In this document: in pieces, positions 1 to 9,237 of the stretch
Numbering within the stretch: position 1 is the first letter of the stretch
Layout of the letters: every line of letters starts with the position of its first letter
Assembly: GCA_964518335.1 (NCBI GenBank)
Contig: CAZFDT010000030.1
Location: 1 to 58,740, forward strand
Reading direction: 5' to 3'
DNA length: 58,740 nt
Source of the DNA: CAZFDT01 sp964518335
GTDB taxonomy: Bacteria > Planctomycetota > Phycisphaerae > Phycisphaerales > Phycisphaeraceae
The notes under the pieces: model-generated
The model's input: only the letters and a program-made list of their open reading frames with translations
Databases searched by the model: none
Told to the model about the DNA's origin: nothing
Program-made: the position numbers and the translations under genes

Positions 1-498
1 ATCGAGCTGACCGACGACGGCGCCCAGAACCTCGACGCCATCGACGCCTTCACCATCACCGGCGGCGGCGCCAAGTTCAACCTCGGCCCGAAGGTCGATA
101 TCCAGAACCAGGTGAGCGTGGGCATCGGCAACGTCGCCTCACGCAAACTCGGCTCCATCACCAACGGCTTCCTCAGCGAGCTGGGCTCGGGCAAGGGCTC
201 CAACGTCGTCGATGGCGACCTGGCGATCGCCCAGAACATCGTCAACGACGCGATCAACCAGATCGCCAGCACCCGCGGTCGCCTCGGTGCGTTCCAGAAG
301 AACGTCATCGGCGCCACCATCCGCAGCCTCGGCATCGCCCTGGAGAACACCAGCGCCGCCGAAAGCTCGATCCGCGACACCGACTTCGCCGCCGAGACGG
401 CCGAACTCACCCGGTCGCAGATCCTCGTCAACGCCGCGACCAACGTCCTGGGCATCGCCAATGCCCAGCCCCAGTCGGTCCTGGCGCTGCTCGGCTAA
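1..498 (+). CDS. fliC: Flagellin, C-terminal part (5' end outside window)
   Basis: The reading frame is open from base 1 and ends with TAA at 496-498, so only the last 165 residues are present. The end carries the classic flagellin C-terminal D0/D1 helix: RGRLGAFQKN, then IRDTDFAAETAELTR, then a short hydrophobic end finishing LALLG. Flagellin is exported by the flagellar type III system and polymerises into the filament through this coiled-coil region. A strong terminator follows, so this is the last gene of its transcript. The sulfotransferase downstream is on the same strand but beyond the terminator. The family call is secure; copy number and the variable domain cannot be judged from this fragment. 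Confidence 0.95.
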   Translation: MELTDDGAQNLDAIDAFTITGGGAKFNLGPKVDIQNQVSVGIGNVASRKLGSITNGFLSELGSGKGSNVVDGDLAIAQNIVNDAINQIASTRGRLGAFQKNVIGATIRSLGIALENTSAAESSIRDTDFAAETAELTRSQILVNAATNVLGIANAQPQSVLALLG

Positions 499-553
499 TG
501 TCCACCAGTCAGTCCGACGGACTGTCCCTCGGGACATCCGATCACTGATGCGA

Positions 554-585
554 GCGGCCGTCCGAAAGGGCGGCCGCTTTCTTTT
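554..585 (+). terminator. Rho-independent terminator of the flagellin gene
   Basis: A 10-bp stem (554-563 with 568-577, one G-U pair) closes a GAAA tetraloop and is followed by a T-rich tract at 578-585. It starts 55 bases after the flagellin stop codon, so it very probably ends the flagellin mRNA. Confidence 0.9.
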
Positions 586-623
586 GCGCCCACGCTCGCC
601 CATGGCCGATAACGCTCCCTGTC

Positions 624-1472
624 ATGACCCCCCCACTCGACCGACACCTCTTTTTCATCGTCGGATGCCAGAAGTCCGGCACGACCTGGCTGCAGAAGCT
701 CCTCGACGGCCACCCCGCCATCCGCTGCGACGGCGAGGCACGCCTGGGCACGCTCCTCTTGCCCATGCTCAACCAGCTCGTCCAGCAATACAACGCCCAG
801 CAGAAGACCGGCCCGCACGGACAGTTCGACAGCGACGACCTCAAGCACCTGTTCCGCGCCGCCGTCGCCCGGCTCTACCGCAAGTGGGTCGGTGACGACC
901 CCGCGATCCAGGCCATCGGTGAGAAGACGCCCGAGCACGCCCTGTGCCTGCCCACGCTCGACCAAGCCTTTCCCGGCATGAAAGTCATCCACATCATTCG
1001 CGACGGCCGCGACGTCGTCGTGTCGGGCTGGTTCCACAACCTCCGCAAGGCCGGCCCGCAGTTCCAGCAGAAGTTCCCCACGCTCGATCACTACATCCAG
1101 TACACGCTCCAGTCGCACTGGCTGGCGTACATTCAGCACGCCCGCGCGTTCGGGCAGGCGCACCCGGATCGCTATCTGGAGGTGCGCTACGAATCGCTTC
1201 ACCACGACGGACGCGCCACCGTCGGCCGCGTGCTGGCGTTCCTGGGCGTCGAGGCCGATGACGAGGCGGTGCGCCAGTGCCTGGACGCCGGCTCGTTCGA
1301 GCGGCTCAGCGGCGGCCGCGACCGCGGCGACGAGGACCGCGCCTCCTTCTTCCGCAAGGGCGTCGTCGGCGACTGGCAGAACCATCTCTCCCCCGCCCAC
1401 CTCGCCACCGTCGAACGCATCGCCGGTCCCCTACTGCAGGAACTGGGCTACGTCCGGGCCGCGGCGGCGTAG
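624..1472 (+). CDS. PAPS-dependent sulfotransferase family protein
   Basis: This 282-residue protein has the two cofactor signatures of the sulfotransferase fold. The 5'-phosphosulfate loop reads CQKSGTTWLQ at residues 15-24 and the 3'-phosphate site reads RDGRDVVVS at about 126-134. Such enzymes move a sulfonate group from PAPS to a hydroxyl or amine on a sugar, protein or small molecule. There is no signal peptide or membrane segment, so it is cytoplasmic. The acceptor cannot be read from the sequence. Its place just after flagellin could mean flagellin or surface-glycan sulfation, but a terminator lies between them, so this is only a guess. The next gene, transketolase, begins 174 bases later and has its own leader. 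Confidence 0.88.
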   Translation: MTPPLDRHLFFIVGCQKSGTTWLQKLLDGHPAIRCDGEARLGTLLLPMLNQLVQQYNAQQKTGPHGQFDSDDLKHLFRAAVARLYRKWVGDDPAIQAIGEKTPEHALCLPTLDQAFPGMKVIHIIRDGRDVVVSGWFHNLRKAGPQFQQKFPTLDHYIQYTLQSHWLAYIQHARAFGQAHPDRYLEVRYESLHHDGRATVGRVLAFLGVEADDEAVRQCLDAGSFERLSGGRDRGDEDRASFFRKGVVGDWQNHLSPAHLATVERIAGPLLQELGYVRAAAA

Positions 1473-1517
1473 GGCTCTCACATCGCGACCGGATTTCGTT
1501 TCACCACGCTCCGGTGG

Positions 1518-1523
1518 TACGAT
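1518..1523 (+). promoter_or_regulatory. Possible -10 box for transketolase
   Basis: TACGAT matches the TACNNT -10 form seen before several other genes here. It would give a leader of about 115 bases to the transketolase ATG at 1647. No convincing -35 box is visible, so this is weak. Confidence 0.3.
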
Positions 1524-1646
1524 GGCTTTGCATTTGGGAAAGCTCGGGCGGGATAACGGCAGGTAGTGTGGGTTGGATCACGTGTGCTGTCCTGGCCGCG
1601 GGGCACTTGCGCCGCGTCGCCCTATGGACGTACAGGAGAACCTCTC

Positions 1647-3788
<2,142 letters not shown>

Positions 3789-3936
3789 CCGCACACCGGC
3801 CGCAAAAGTCGGTTCGCCTGGCCCCGCCCGCACGGCTGTTCCCTTCCGCCGCCAGGAGCGCTACGATCCTGCGCGGCGGGTGTGTGGCCCGCGGTCATGT
3901 CGGGTGACGGCACACGTTCAGCGAAAGGAGCCGATC

Positions 3937-4398
3937 ATGCCTATTCGACAGATCAGGGAGTTCCTCGACGGTCACGGGATCCGGTATGTCACCATCAGTC
4001 ACAGCCCGGCGTACACGGCGCAGGAGATCGCGGCCATGGCGCACGTGCCGGGCAAGGAGCTGGCCAAGACGGTCATTGTGAAGGTGGACGGGCGGCTGGC
4101 GATGGCGGTGCTGCCGGCGACGCGCAAGGTGAACTTCGCCATGCTGCGCGAGGTCACGGGCAGCGACCAGGTGGAGCTGGCGCACGAGGATGAGTTTGCC
4201 GACCGCTTCCCCGGGTGCGAGCTGGGGGCGATGCCGCCGCTGGGCAATCTGTACGGCCTGCCGGTGTACGTGGCGCAGAGCCTGGCGGAGGACGACGTGA
4301 TCGCGTTCAACGCCGGGACGCACACGGAGCTGATCCAGATGCGATACGCCGACTTCGAGAAGCTGGTGCAGCCGAAGGTGGCGGCGTTGTCGTACTGA
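3937..4398 (+). CDS. YbaK/EbsC-type aminoacyl-tRNA deacylase family protein
   Basis: A 153-residue single-domain protein of the YbaK/ProX editing family, which hydrolyses mischarged tRNAs in trans. The conserved block runs SPAYTAQEIAAMAHVPGKEL, then AKTVIVKVDGR with the family's key lysine, and later FNAGTHTELIQM. The start at 3937 is fixed by AAAGGAG at 3924-3930, six bases upstream. A -10-like TACGAT lies at 3862-3867, which would give a leader of about 60 bases. The sub-specificity (Pro, Ala or Cys charged tRNA) cannot be assigned. Proteins of this short type are often annotated only as deacylases. It converges with dusB, which ends 10 bases away on the other strand. Confidence 0.88.
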   Translation: MPIRQIREFLDGHGIRYVTISHSPAYTAQEIAAMAHVPGKELAKTVIVKVDGRLAMAVLPATRKVNFAMLREVTGSDQVELAHEDEFADRFPGCELGAMPPLGNLYGLPVYVAQSLAEDDVIAFNAGTHTELIQMRYADFEKLVQPKVAALSY

Positions 4399-4408
4399 GC
4401 CCTCGCCG

Positions 4409-5479
4409 TCAGGCCACTGCAACAGGCGCAGGGACGTGGCGGGCGTCGCGCTCGAGACGTGCGATGCCTTCGAGGAGGTAGTGGCGCATGGTGTCGGCGG
4501 CGGTGAGGGCCTGCACGTCGCGCTTGAGGTGGGGCCAGGGCTGGAGGTGGGGGCTGTACCAGCTCATGCGGCTGCGAATGGTGTTGATGGCGATGCGTTC
4601 GTCGCGCATGCGCAGCAGGTGGTCGAAGTGCTGCAAGACGAGGCGGGCGCGTTCGCAGCGGGGCAGCGGCTCGGGGAGGCGGCCGGTCGCCAGGAAGTGG
4701 GCGGTATCGCGGAAGATCCAGGGCTGGCCCAGGGCGCCGCGGCCGATCATGACGCCGTGGCATCCGGTAAGTTCGAGCATGCGCCTGGCGTCGAGGGGCG
4801 ACTTGACGTCGCCGTTGCCGATGACGGGCACCTCGGGGAAGGGCGCCAGGGCGTGGACCACTGCAGCAATGCAGTCGTCGCGGCCGGTGTCGAGCCTCGC
4901 CTGGCCCCGGAACATCTGGGCGGTGGTGCGGCCGTGCACCGTGATGGCGGCGATGCCGGCGTCGGCGAGGGCGACGGGCAGCGTGCGCGTGATGATGCTC
5001 GAATCGTCCCACCCCAGCCGAATCTTGGCGGTGACGGGGACGCTCACGGCCCGGACGACCGTGCGGGCAAGTGCAACGGTTCCGCTAGGGTCGCACAGGA
5101 GCTTGGAGCCGCCGTTCTTTTTCGTAACCTTGTCCACGGGGCAGCCCATGTTGATGTCGATCACGGCGGTGCCGTGGTCCTGGGCCCAGCGTGCGGCATC
5201 GGCCATGATGCGCGCGTCGGCGCCGTAGAGCTGCATGCACAGGGGCTGGTCGTCGGGGCAGGTGGCGGCGAGCCACTTGGACTTGTCCGACTCGCTGAGG
5301 ACGGCCTGGGGGCAGAGCAGGTCCGTGCAGGCCAGACCGACTCCCGGATGCGGGCCGATGCCCGTTTGCGGCGTCGCTGTCACCGAGCGCACCACCAGCC
5401 GAAACGCCAGGTCGCAATACCCGGCGATGGGCGCCAGCAGCAGCGGGGTGCGGAGCTTGACGCGGCCGATGCGAAGCAT
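4409..5479 (-). CDS. dusB: tRNA-dihydrouridine synthase (DusB type)
   Basis: Dus enzymes use FMN and NADPH to reduce uridines in the tRNA D-loop. The protein is 356 residues and starts MLRIGRVKLRTPLLLAPIAG, which matches the usual start of the family's TIM barrel. The catalytic cysteine lies in DINMGCPVDKV at residues 109-118. Later motifs are KIRLGWDD, ITVHGRTTAQM, and GNGDV followed by IGRGALGQPW, the FMN phosphate-binding end of the barrel. The ATG at 5479 is preferred over an in-frame ATG at 5527 for two reasons: the homologous start fits, and a TACACT -10 box ends exactly six bases before it, which suggests a leaderless mRNA. Many planctomycetes encode one DusB-like enzyme. Confidence 0.93.
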   Translation of the reverse strand: MLRIGRVKLRTPLLLAPIAGYCDLAFRLVVRSVTATPQTGIGPHPGVGLACTDLLCPQAVLSESDKSKWLAATCPDDQPLCMQLYGADARIMADAARWAQDHGTAVIDINMGCPVDKVTKKNGGSKLLCDPSGTVALARTVVRAVSVPVTAKIRLGWDDSSIITRTLPVALADAGIAAITVHGRTTAQMFRGQARLDTGRDDCIAAVVHALAPFPEVPVIGNGDVKSPLDARRMLELTGCHGVMIGRGALGQPWIFRDTAHFLATGRLPEPLPRCERARLVLQHFDHLLRMRDERIAINTIRSRMSWYSPHLQPWPHLKRDVQALTAADTMRHYLLEGIARLERDARHVPAPVAVA

Positions 5480-5485
5480 ACCGAT

Positions 5486-5491
5486 AGTGTA
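5486..5491 (-). promoter_or_regulatory. -10 box six bases upstream of dusB start
   Basis: On the minus strand TACACT is followed by six bases and the dusB ATG at 5479. A transcript starting about seven bases after the -10 box would begin at or next to the start codon. Confidence 0.55.
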
Positions 5492-5591
5492 CGCCCGAAG
5501 CAGGCGTGCCAGGGATGGCCGCGCCATGGCGCGATGCCGCCAACGTGGGGGTGGGCGACAGCGGGCGAGCGCGGCGGGGGCAGCATTCGCG

Positions 5592-6368
5592 TCAGAGGCG
5601 GATGGAGGTGCAGGTGTCGGTCTTGAATCCGAGTTTCTCGTAAAAGCCGTGCTTGAAGGTGAACAGGAAGACGATCGAGCCCGCGGGCGCGGTGGCGCGC
5701 AGTTGACCCAGCAGGGCTTCCATCAGGGCGGTGCCGATGCGCTGGTTCTGGTAGGCGGGGCGGACGATGACGTCCCAGACGCTGTACCAGGCGCGGGCGT
5801 CGTTGACCGCGCGGGCCATGCCCACGGCCTGGCCGGTGCTCGCGTCCACGGCGACCACGCCGGCGCAGCAGCGGCCCAGGAGCGAGGGGTCGTCGTGCGC
5901 GGCGTCCCACCCGACGGCGCGCTTCAGGTCGCGGCACTCATCCGGCGTGGGCAGGCGAGGCTCGACACGGATGGTCGCCGGCATCGTGTCCAGCGCCGTC
6001 GGCGGGCGCTCGTAGGCCGGGGGTCCACTGAAGCGCAGGTGGTAGCCGTCGGGATCGCGCACCGTGTACTCGCGGATGCCCCAGGGCTTGTTGTCGATGG
6101 GCGAGATGATCGGCGCGGCCTTCGATCGGTGCAGCTCGTGCAGCGCGTCGATCTCGTCGGACCAGTAGTGGTGCTGCAGCCCCTCGATGCGGGCGGCGAG
6201 GTCCGGCTGCTGGTTGAACATCACGTGCACGTCGCCCCAGTGGATGCCGCCGAAGCACACCGGCTCGCCCCAGAACCACGGACCGCGGAACCCCAGCACA
6301 TCCTGGTAAAACGCGATGGTCGCCTTCACGTCGCGCACGGCGAAGATCGGCTGGGAACGCTTGAGCAT
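5592..6368 (-). CDS. VOC (glyoxalase-like) and GNAT acetyltransferase fusion protein
   Basis: The 258-residue protein joins two domains. Residues 1 to about 118 form a vicinal-oxygen-chelate domain: IFAVRDVKATIAFYQDVLGF at the start and EYTVRDPDGYHLRFSGP at the end, as in bleomycin-resistance and glyoxalase-like proteins. Residues from about 135 form a GNAT N-acetyltransferase, with WDVIVRPAYQNQRIGTALM as the acetyl-CoA loop and HGFYEKLGF near the C-terminus. The VOC part may bind or detoxify a small molecule that the GNAT part acetylates, but the substrate is unknown. The next gene on the strand begins only 9 bases upstream, so both are probably co-transcribed. Single VOC or GNAT proteins are far more common than this arrangement. 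Confidence 0.88.
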   Translation of the reverse strand: MLKRSQPIFAVRDVKATIAFYQDVLGFRGPWFWGEPVCFGGIHWGDVHVMFNQQPDLAARIEGLQHHYWSDEIDALHELHRSKAAPIISPIDNKPWGIREYTVRDPDGYHLRFSGPPAYERPPTALDTMPATIRVEPRLPTPDECRDLKRAVGWDAAHDDPSLLGRCCAGVVAVDASTGQAVGMARAVNDARAWYSVWDVIVRPAYQNQRIGTALMEALLGQLRATAPAGSIVFLFTFKHGFYEKLGFKTDTCTSIRL

Positions 6369-6377
6369 GACGTGGCC

Positions 6378-6719
6378 TCAAGGCGACGTCGCCGCCGTGC
6401 TCACCGCGAACACGGCGAAGAGGAGGAACAAGACGCCGGCGATGAGCAGCCCGAGGATCATCAGGGCGACGCTAACCCAGCCGGTGATGATGCCCGCCTT
6501 GGCCAGACCTTCGCCGCCGATGCGACCGCCGGAGGCCTTGATCTCGCTCATCGCACTGTTGCCCAGGAAGATGGCGACGACGCCCAGCAGGGCGCAGGTC
6601 ATCAGCCCGAGGATGCCGAAGATCAGCGAGGCGACGGCCATGCCCGAGTTCTGCGGCGGCGCGACAACCACGGGCGGCGAAGGCGATGGCGAAGACGACG
6701 GTGGCGGAAAGTGGCTCAT
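6378..6719 (-). CDS. Small DUF4190-like membrane protein
   Basis: A 113-residue protein with a Pro/Ser-rich N-terminal tail (residues 1-25) and then two hydrophobic helices at about 28-52 and 80-108. The sequence SLIFGILGLMTC at the first helix and the short charged stretch between the helices (SAMSEIKASGG) fit the DUF4190 family, whose role is unknown. The tail with repeated proline is typical for planctomycete members. The start at 6719 was chosen because residues further upstream are not hydrophobic and lie in the control region of the divergent DUF433 gene. It sits 9 bases before the VOC-GNAT gene on the same strand. Confidence 0.75.
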   Translation of the reverse strand: MSHFPPPSSSPSPSPPVVVAPPQNSGMAVASLIFGILGLMTCALLGVVAIFLGNSAMSEIKASGGRIGGEGLAKAGIITGWVSVALMILGLLIAGVLFLLFAVFAVSTAATSP

Positions 6720-6791
6720 GGCGATAACCCTCGGGATGAACCGCCGTATCGTACCGCGACCCCGACGGGCGTGCCGATAGAATGAAGAACC

Positions 6792-7097
6792 ATGACCGTC
6801 AGCACCGAGCACATCGCCATCGTCCCGGGCAAGTGCGGGGGCAAGCCGCACATTGCCGGCCACCGCGTCAAGGTGTCGCACCTCGCCGTGCTGCACGAGG
6901 ACCACGGCCTGACGCCCGCCCAGATCGTCGAGCAGATCCCCACGATCACCCTCGCCGACGTGTTCGCCGCACTGGCCTACTACCACGACCACCGCGACGC
7001 GATCCGCGCGGAGATCGCGGCGGATGAGCAGTTCGTCGAAGAGCTCTTCAGGGGGCAGCCGAGCTTGAGTCATAAGCTCGGGCTGAATGACGAATGA
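6792..7097 (+). CDS. DUF433 protein, likely antitoxin
   Basis: A 101-residue protein with the DUF433 core GKCGGKPHIAGHRVKVSHLA and the following region DHGLTPAQIVEQIPTITLADV. DUF433 is a short helix-turn-helix-type domain that regularly sits directly before DUF5615 genes, and the pair is regarded as a VapBC-like toxin-antitoxin module. Here the TGA overlaps the next gene's ATG (ATGA at 7094-7097), as expected for coupled translation. A -10-like TAGAAT lies at 6778-6783, eight bases before the start, so the mRNA may be leaderless. A second, non-identical copy of this module is at 15128-15727 on the other strand. Confidence 0.85.
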   Translation: MTVSTEHIAIVPGKCGGKPHIAGHRVKVSHLAVLHEDHGLTPAQIVEQIPTITLADVFAALAYYHDHRDAIRAEIAADEQFVEELFRGQPSLSHKLGLNDE

Positions 7098-7423
7098 CGA
7101 TCCGCTATCACACCGACGAGCACGTGCCCGGCGCAGTGATCGATCAGCTTCGCCGCCGCGGGATCGACGTGACGACACCTGACGACGCCGGGTTGTCCGG
7201 CGAGTCTGACGAGGATGAACTCGCCTTCGCCCATGCCGAGCATCGGGTCATGGTGACGCGCGACACGGACTACCTGCGGCTGCACACGCGCGGCACGCCG
7301 CGCAGCGGCATCATCTTCTACCGCGATTACTCCCGCATCATCGGTCGGCTTGTTGCTGTCCTGACCCACCTGCATCGTCAGCGTTCGGCGGAGTCGATGA
7401 TGGGGACGGTCGAGTATCTGTGA
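7094..7423 (+). CDS. DUF5615 PIN-like protein, likely toxin
   Basis: A 109-residue protein of the DUF5615 (PIN-like) family. It has the N-terminal acidic motif HTDEHVPGAVIDQLRRRGID and the second acidic motif VMVTRDTDYLRLH, which together would form the metal-binding site of a PIN-type nuclease. The product is predicted to cut RNA and to be held inactive by the DUF433 protein encoded just upstream, with which it shares an ATGA overlap. This is inference from family knowledge, not shown here. Its 3' end overlaps the convergent membrane protein gene by 86 bases, so one of the two stop regions is unusually extended, but both reading frames look real. Confidence 0.83.
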   Translation: MTIRYHTDEHVPGAVIDQLRRRGIDVTTPDDAGLSGESDEDELAFAHAEHRVMVTRDTDYLRLHTRGTPRSGIIFYRDYSRIIGRLVAVLTHLHRQRSAESMMGTVEYL

Positions 7424-7940
7424 CCGGTGCGCCGCATTCGGGGCAAGTCGCTCCTATTGTGGTCGCACGAAGATCGTAGTGGCAAGCAGGGCATGCGGTC
7501 GGGTCACGACGATGGCGTGCGCGATAGACCCATGTGAACCATATGGCGGGTGCGCTGATGCAGATGAGCATTCCCAGTTCCATGGGTATGGTAATCCACA
7601 GCCAATGGTCCTGGGGGTTGTTGCTGATGATTGCCATACCTCCCAACGTGAGCCTGAACTGCTCCCGAAGCGGTGGGCGAGGATCGCTGGGATCAGATAA
7701 CCATACATATTCCCATTCAGGCAAAGAGTAAAAGGACCACGACAAGGGTGTAGTCTGACATACGACGAAGAACATGCCGCTGTCAAGAGCTACACCTAGT
7801 TCACCAACTTCTGGCGGACCAAGGAAACCCAAAGCAAATGTACGGCTCCAACTGAACGGCCACAACACAGTAAGAACGATGCCGAAAAGCAGCATTCCGC
7901 TCAAGGTGAGATGCATCGCCCATCGGAATATACAGCGCAT
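7338..7940 (-). CDS. Membrane protein with C-terminal zinc ribbon
   Basis: This 200-residue protein has two hydrophobic helices, at about residues 8-30 and 115-137, with an extracytoplasmic loop between them. The tail holds a four-cysteine zinc ribbon, CPACHYDLR then CPECGAP. This type of C-terminal ribbon on small membrane proteins is very common in Phycisphaerae and supports the taxonomic call. No function is known. Base composition is visibly more AT-rich than in the neighbours, which could mean weak selection or recent arrival. The 3' end overlaps the DUF5615 gene on the opposite strand by 86 bases. Confidence 0.72.
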   Translation of the reverse strand: MRCIFRWAMHLTLSGMLLFGIVLTVLWPFSWSRTFALGFLGPPEVGELGVALDSGMFFVVCQTTPLSWSFYSLPEWEYVWLSDPSDPRPPLREQFRLTLGGMAIISNNPQDHWLWITIPMELGMLICISAPAIWFTWVYRARHRRDPTACPACHYDLRATTIGATCPECGAPVTDTRPSPSSTPPNADDAGGSGQQQADR

Positions 7941-8003
7941 GATTTCATTATAAGAAAAACCCCGTATGGGATGCAGGGGGATAGCACGGTGCTTGAGTGA
8001 AAC

Positions 8004-8028
8004 AGCCGGGACGCGTAGCGTCCCGGCT
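8004..8028 (-). terminator. Perfect 11-bp hairpin downstream of mdh
   Basis: Bases 8004-8014 and 8018-8028 are perfect inverted repeats around a 3-base loop. The element starts 15 bases after the malate dehydrogenase stop on the minus strand. The T tract is poor, so it is either a weak terminator or a REP-like dispersed hairpin; only a genome-wide count could tell. Confidence 0.6.
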
Positions 8029-8042
8029 AGTGGGAATTGTTC

Positions 8043-9026
8043 TCAGCCGAGCATGCTCTTCACCGTTTCGCGCTCTTCGACGAGTTCCTTGTTCGTCGCA
8101 GCGAGCTTCTGCTGGGCGAAGGCGTCCATGCTGTAGGTAGTGATGGGCTCGTAGTTGCCGGGGGTCGTCGTTTTGACGGGCATGCCGGCCCACACGTCCT
8201 TGTCAAAGCCGTAGTGGCCGTTGCTCTTGATCGCGAGGCTGTGGATCTTGCCGGGGGTCACGAGGCTGTTGACGTGGTCGATCAGGGCGTTGGCGGCGCT
8301 GGCTGCACTGGACAGGCCGCGGGCGGCGATGATCGCGGCACCGCGCTTGCCAACGGTTTCACAGAACGGGCCTTCGAGCCAGGCGCGGTCGGTGATCGCC
8401 TCGGTGGCGGGCTTGCCCTTGATCCTGGCGTGGGCGAAGGCGGGGAACATCGTCGGGCTGTGGTTGCCGAAGATGAAGATGTCGCTCACGTCGGTGAGGT
8501 CGACGCCGGCCTTCTTGGCGAGCTGGGCCTGGGCGCGGTTCTGGTCCAGCCGCACCATCGCCGTGAACCGCTCGGGGGGCAGCCGCTTGGCCTGGCTGGC
8601 GGCGATCATGCAGTTGGTGTTCGCCGGGTTGCCCACGACGCATACCCGTGCGTCATCGGCAGCGACCTTGTCGATCGTCTGGCCCTGCGCGATGAAAATC
8701 TTGCCGTTGTCCTTGAGCAGGTCCGCCCGCTCCATCCCCGGGCCTCGCGGCTTGGCGCCCACCAGCAGGCACCAGTTGGCGTCCTTGAACCCTTCATTCG
8801 GATCGCTGGCCAGCACCATGCCCTTGAGCAGCGGGAACGCACAATCCTCCAACTCCATCGCCACGCCTTCGAGGGCCTTCATCACCTTGTCCACAGGCAC
8901 CTCGAGCATGTGCAGGATGACCGGCTGGTCCTTGCCGAACATCTCGCCGGCGGCGATGCGGAACAGCAGGCTGTAGCCGATCTGTCCTGCGGCGCCGGTG
9001 ACGGCCACACGGATGGGGGATTTCAT
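8043..9026 (-). CDS. mdh: Malate dehydrogenase
   Basis: Malate dehydrogenase interconverts malate and oxaloacetate with NAD in the TCA cycle. The 327-residue protein is of the group often called cytosolic-type. It has the NAD-binding loop VTGAAGQIGYSLLFRIA at residues 9-25, NPANTNCMIA, the substrate-binding region around RLDQNRAQAQLA, and the catalytic histidine in FGNHSPTMFP. An AAAGGA Shine-Dalgarno element precedes the ATG at 9026. A TATACT -10 box lies near 9111-9116 on the minus strand. The gene looks monocistronic, followed by a strong hairpin, and is divergent from the TolC-like gene. Confidence 0.97.
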   Translation of the reverse strand: MKSPIRVAVTGAAGQIGYSLLFRIAAGEMFGKDQPVILHMLEVPVDKVMKALEGVAMELEDCAFPLLKGMVLASDPNEGFKDANWCLLVGAKPRGPGMERADLLKDNGKIFIAQGQTIDKVAADDARVCVVGNPANTNCMIAASQAKRLPPERFTAMVRLDQNRAQAQLAKKAGVDLTDVSDIFIFGNHSPTMFPAFAHARIKGKPATEAITDRAWLEGPFCETVGKRGAAIIAARGLSSAASAANALIDHVNSLVTPGKIHSLAIKSNGHYGFDKDVWAGMPVKTTTPGNYEPITTYSMDAFAQQKLAATNKELVEERETVKSMLG

Positions 9027-9185
9027 GTCGCGTCCTTTCGGGTACGTGGGGGGTTAAGGTCCGGGGGGGTTGAGGTCCGGGGGGTTTCCGGGTTCCGTTA
9101 CGCGACAAGAGTATATAGTCCTTTCATTCGCCGGGCCAGTTCATCCCCGCGATCCATGGCCACGTGTCGCCGGGGTCGTACAGCG

Positions 9186-9191
9186 TACGAT
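9186..9191 (+). promoter_or_regulatory. Possible -10 box for TolC-like gene
   Basis: TACGAT fits the TACNNT -10 form of this genome and lies 47 bases before the start at 9238. A second candidate, TAGGAT at 9222-9227, is closer to the start. The rest of the 211-base mdh/TolC gap holds only G-rich short repeats near 9056-9090. Confidence 0.3.
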
Positions 9192-9237
9192 CCGCGATTG
9201 ACGCCGCGCGGGCGATGAACGTAGGATGCCCGCCACT

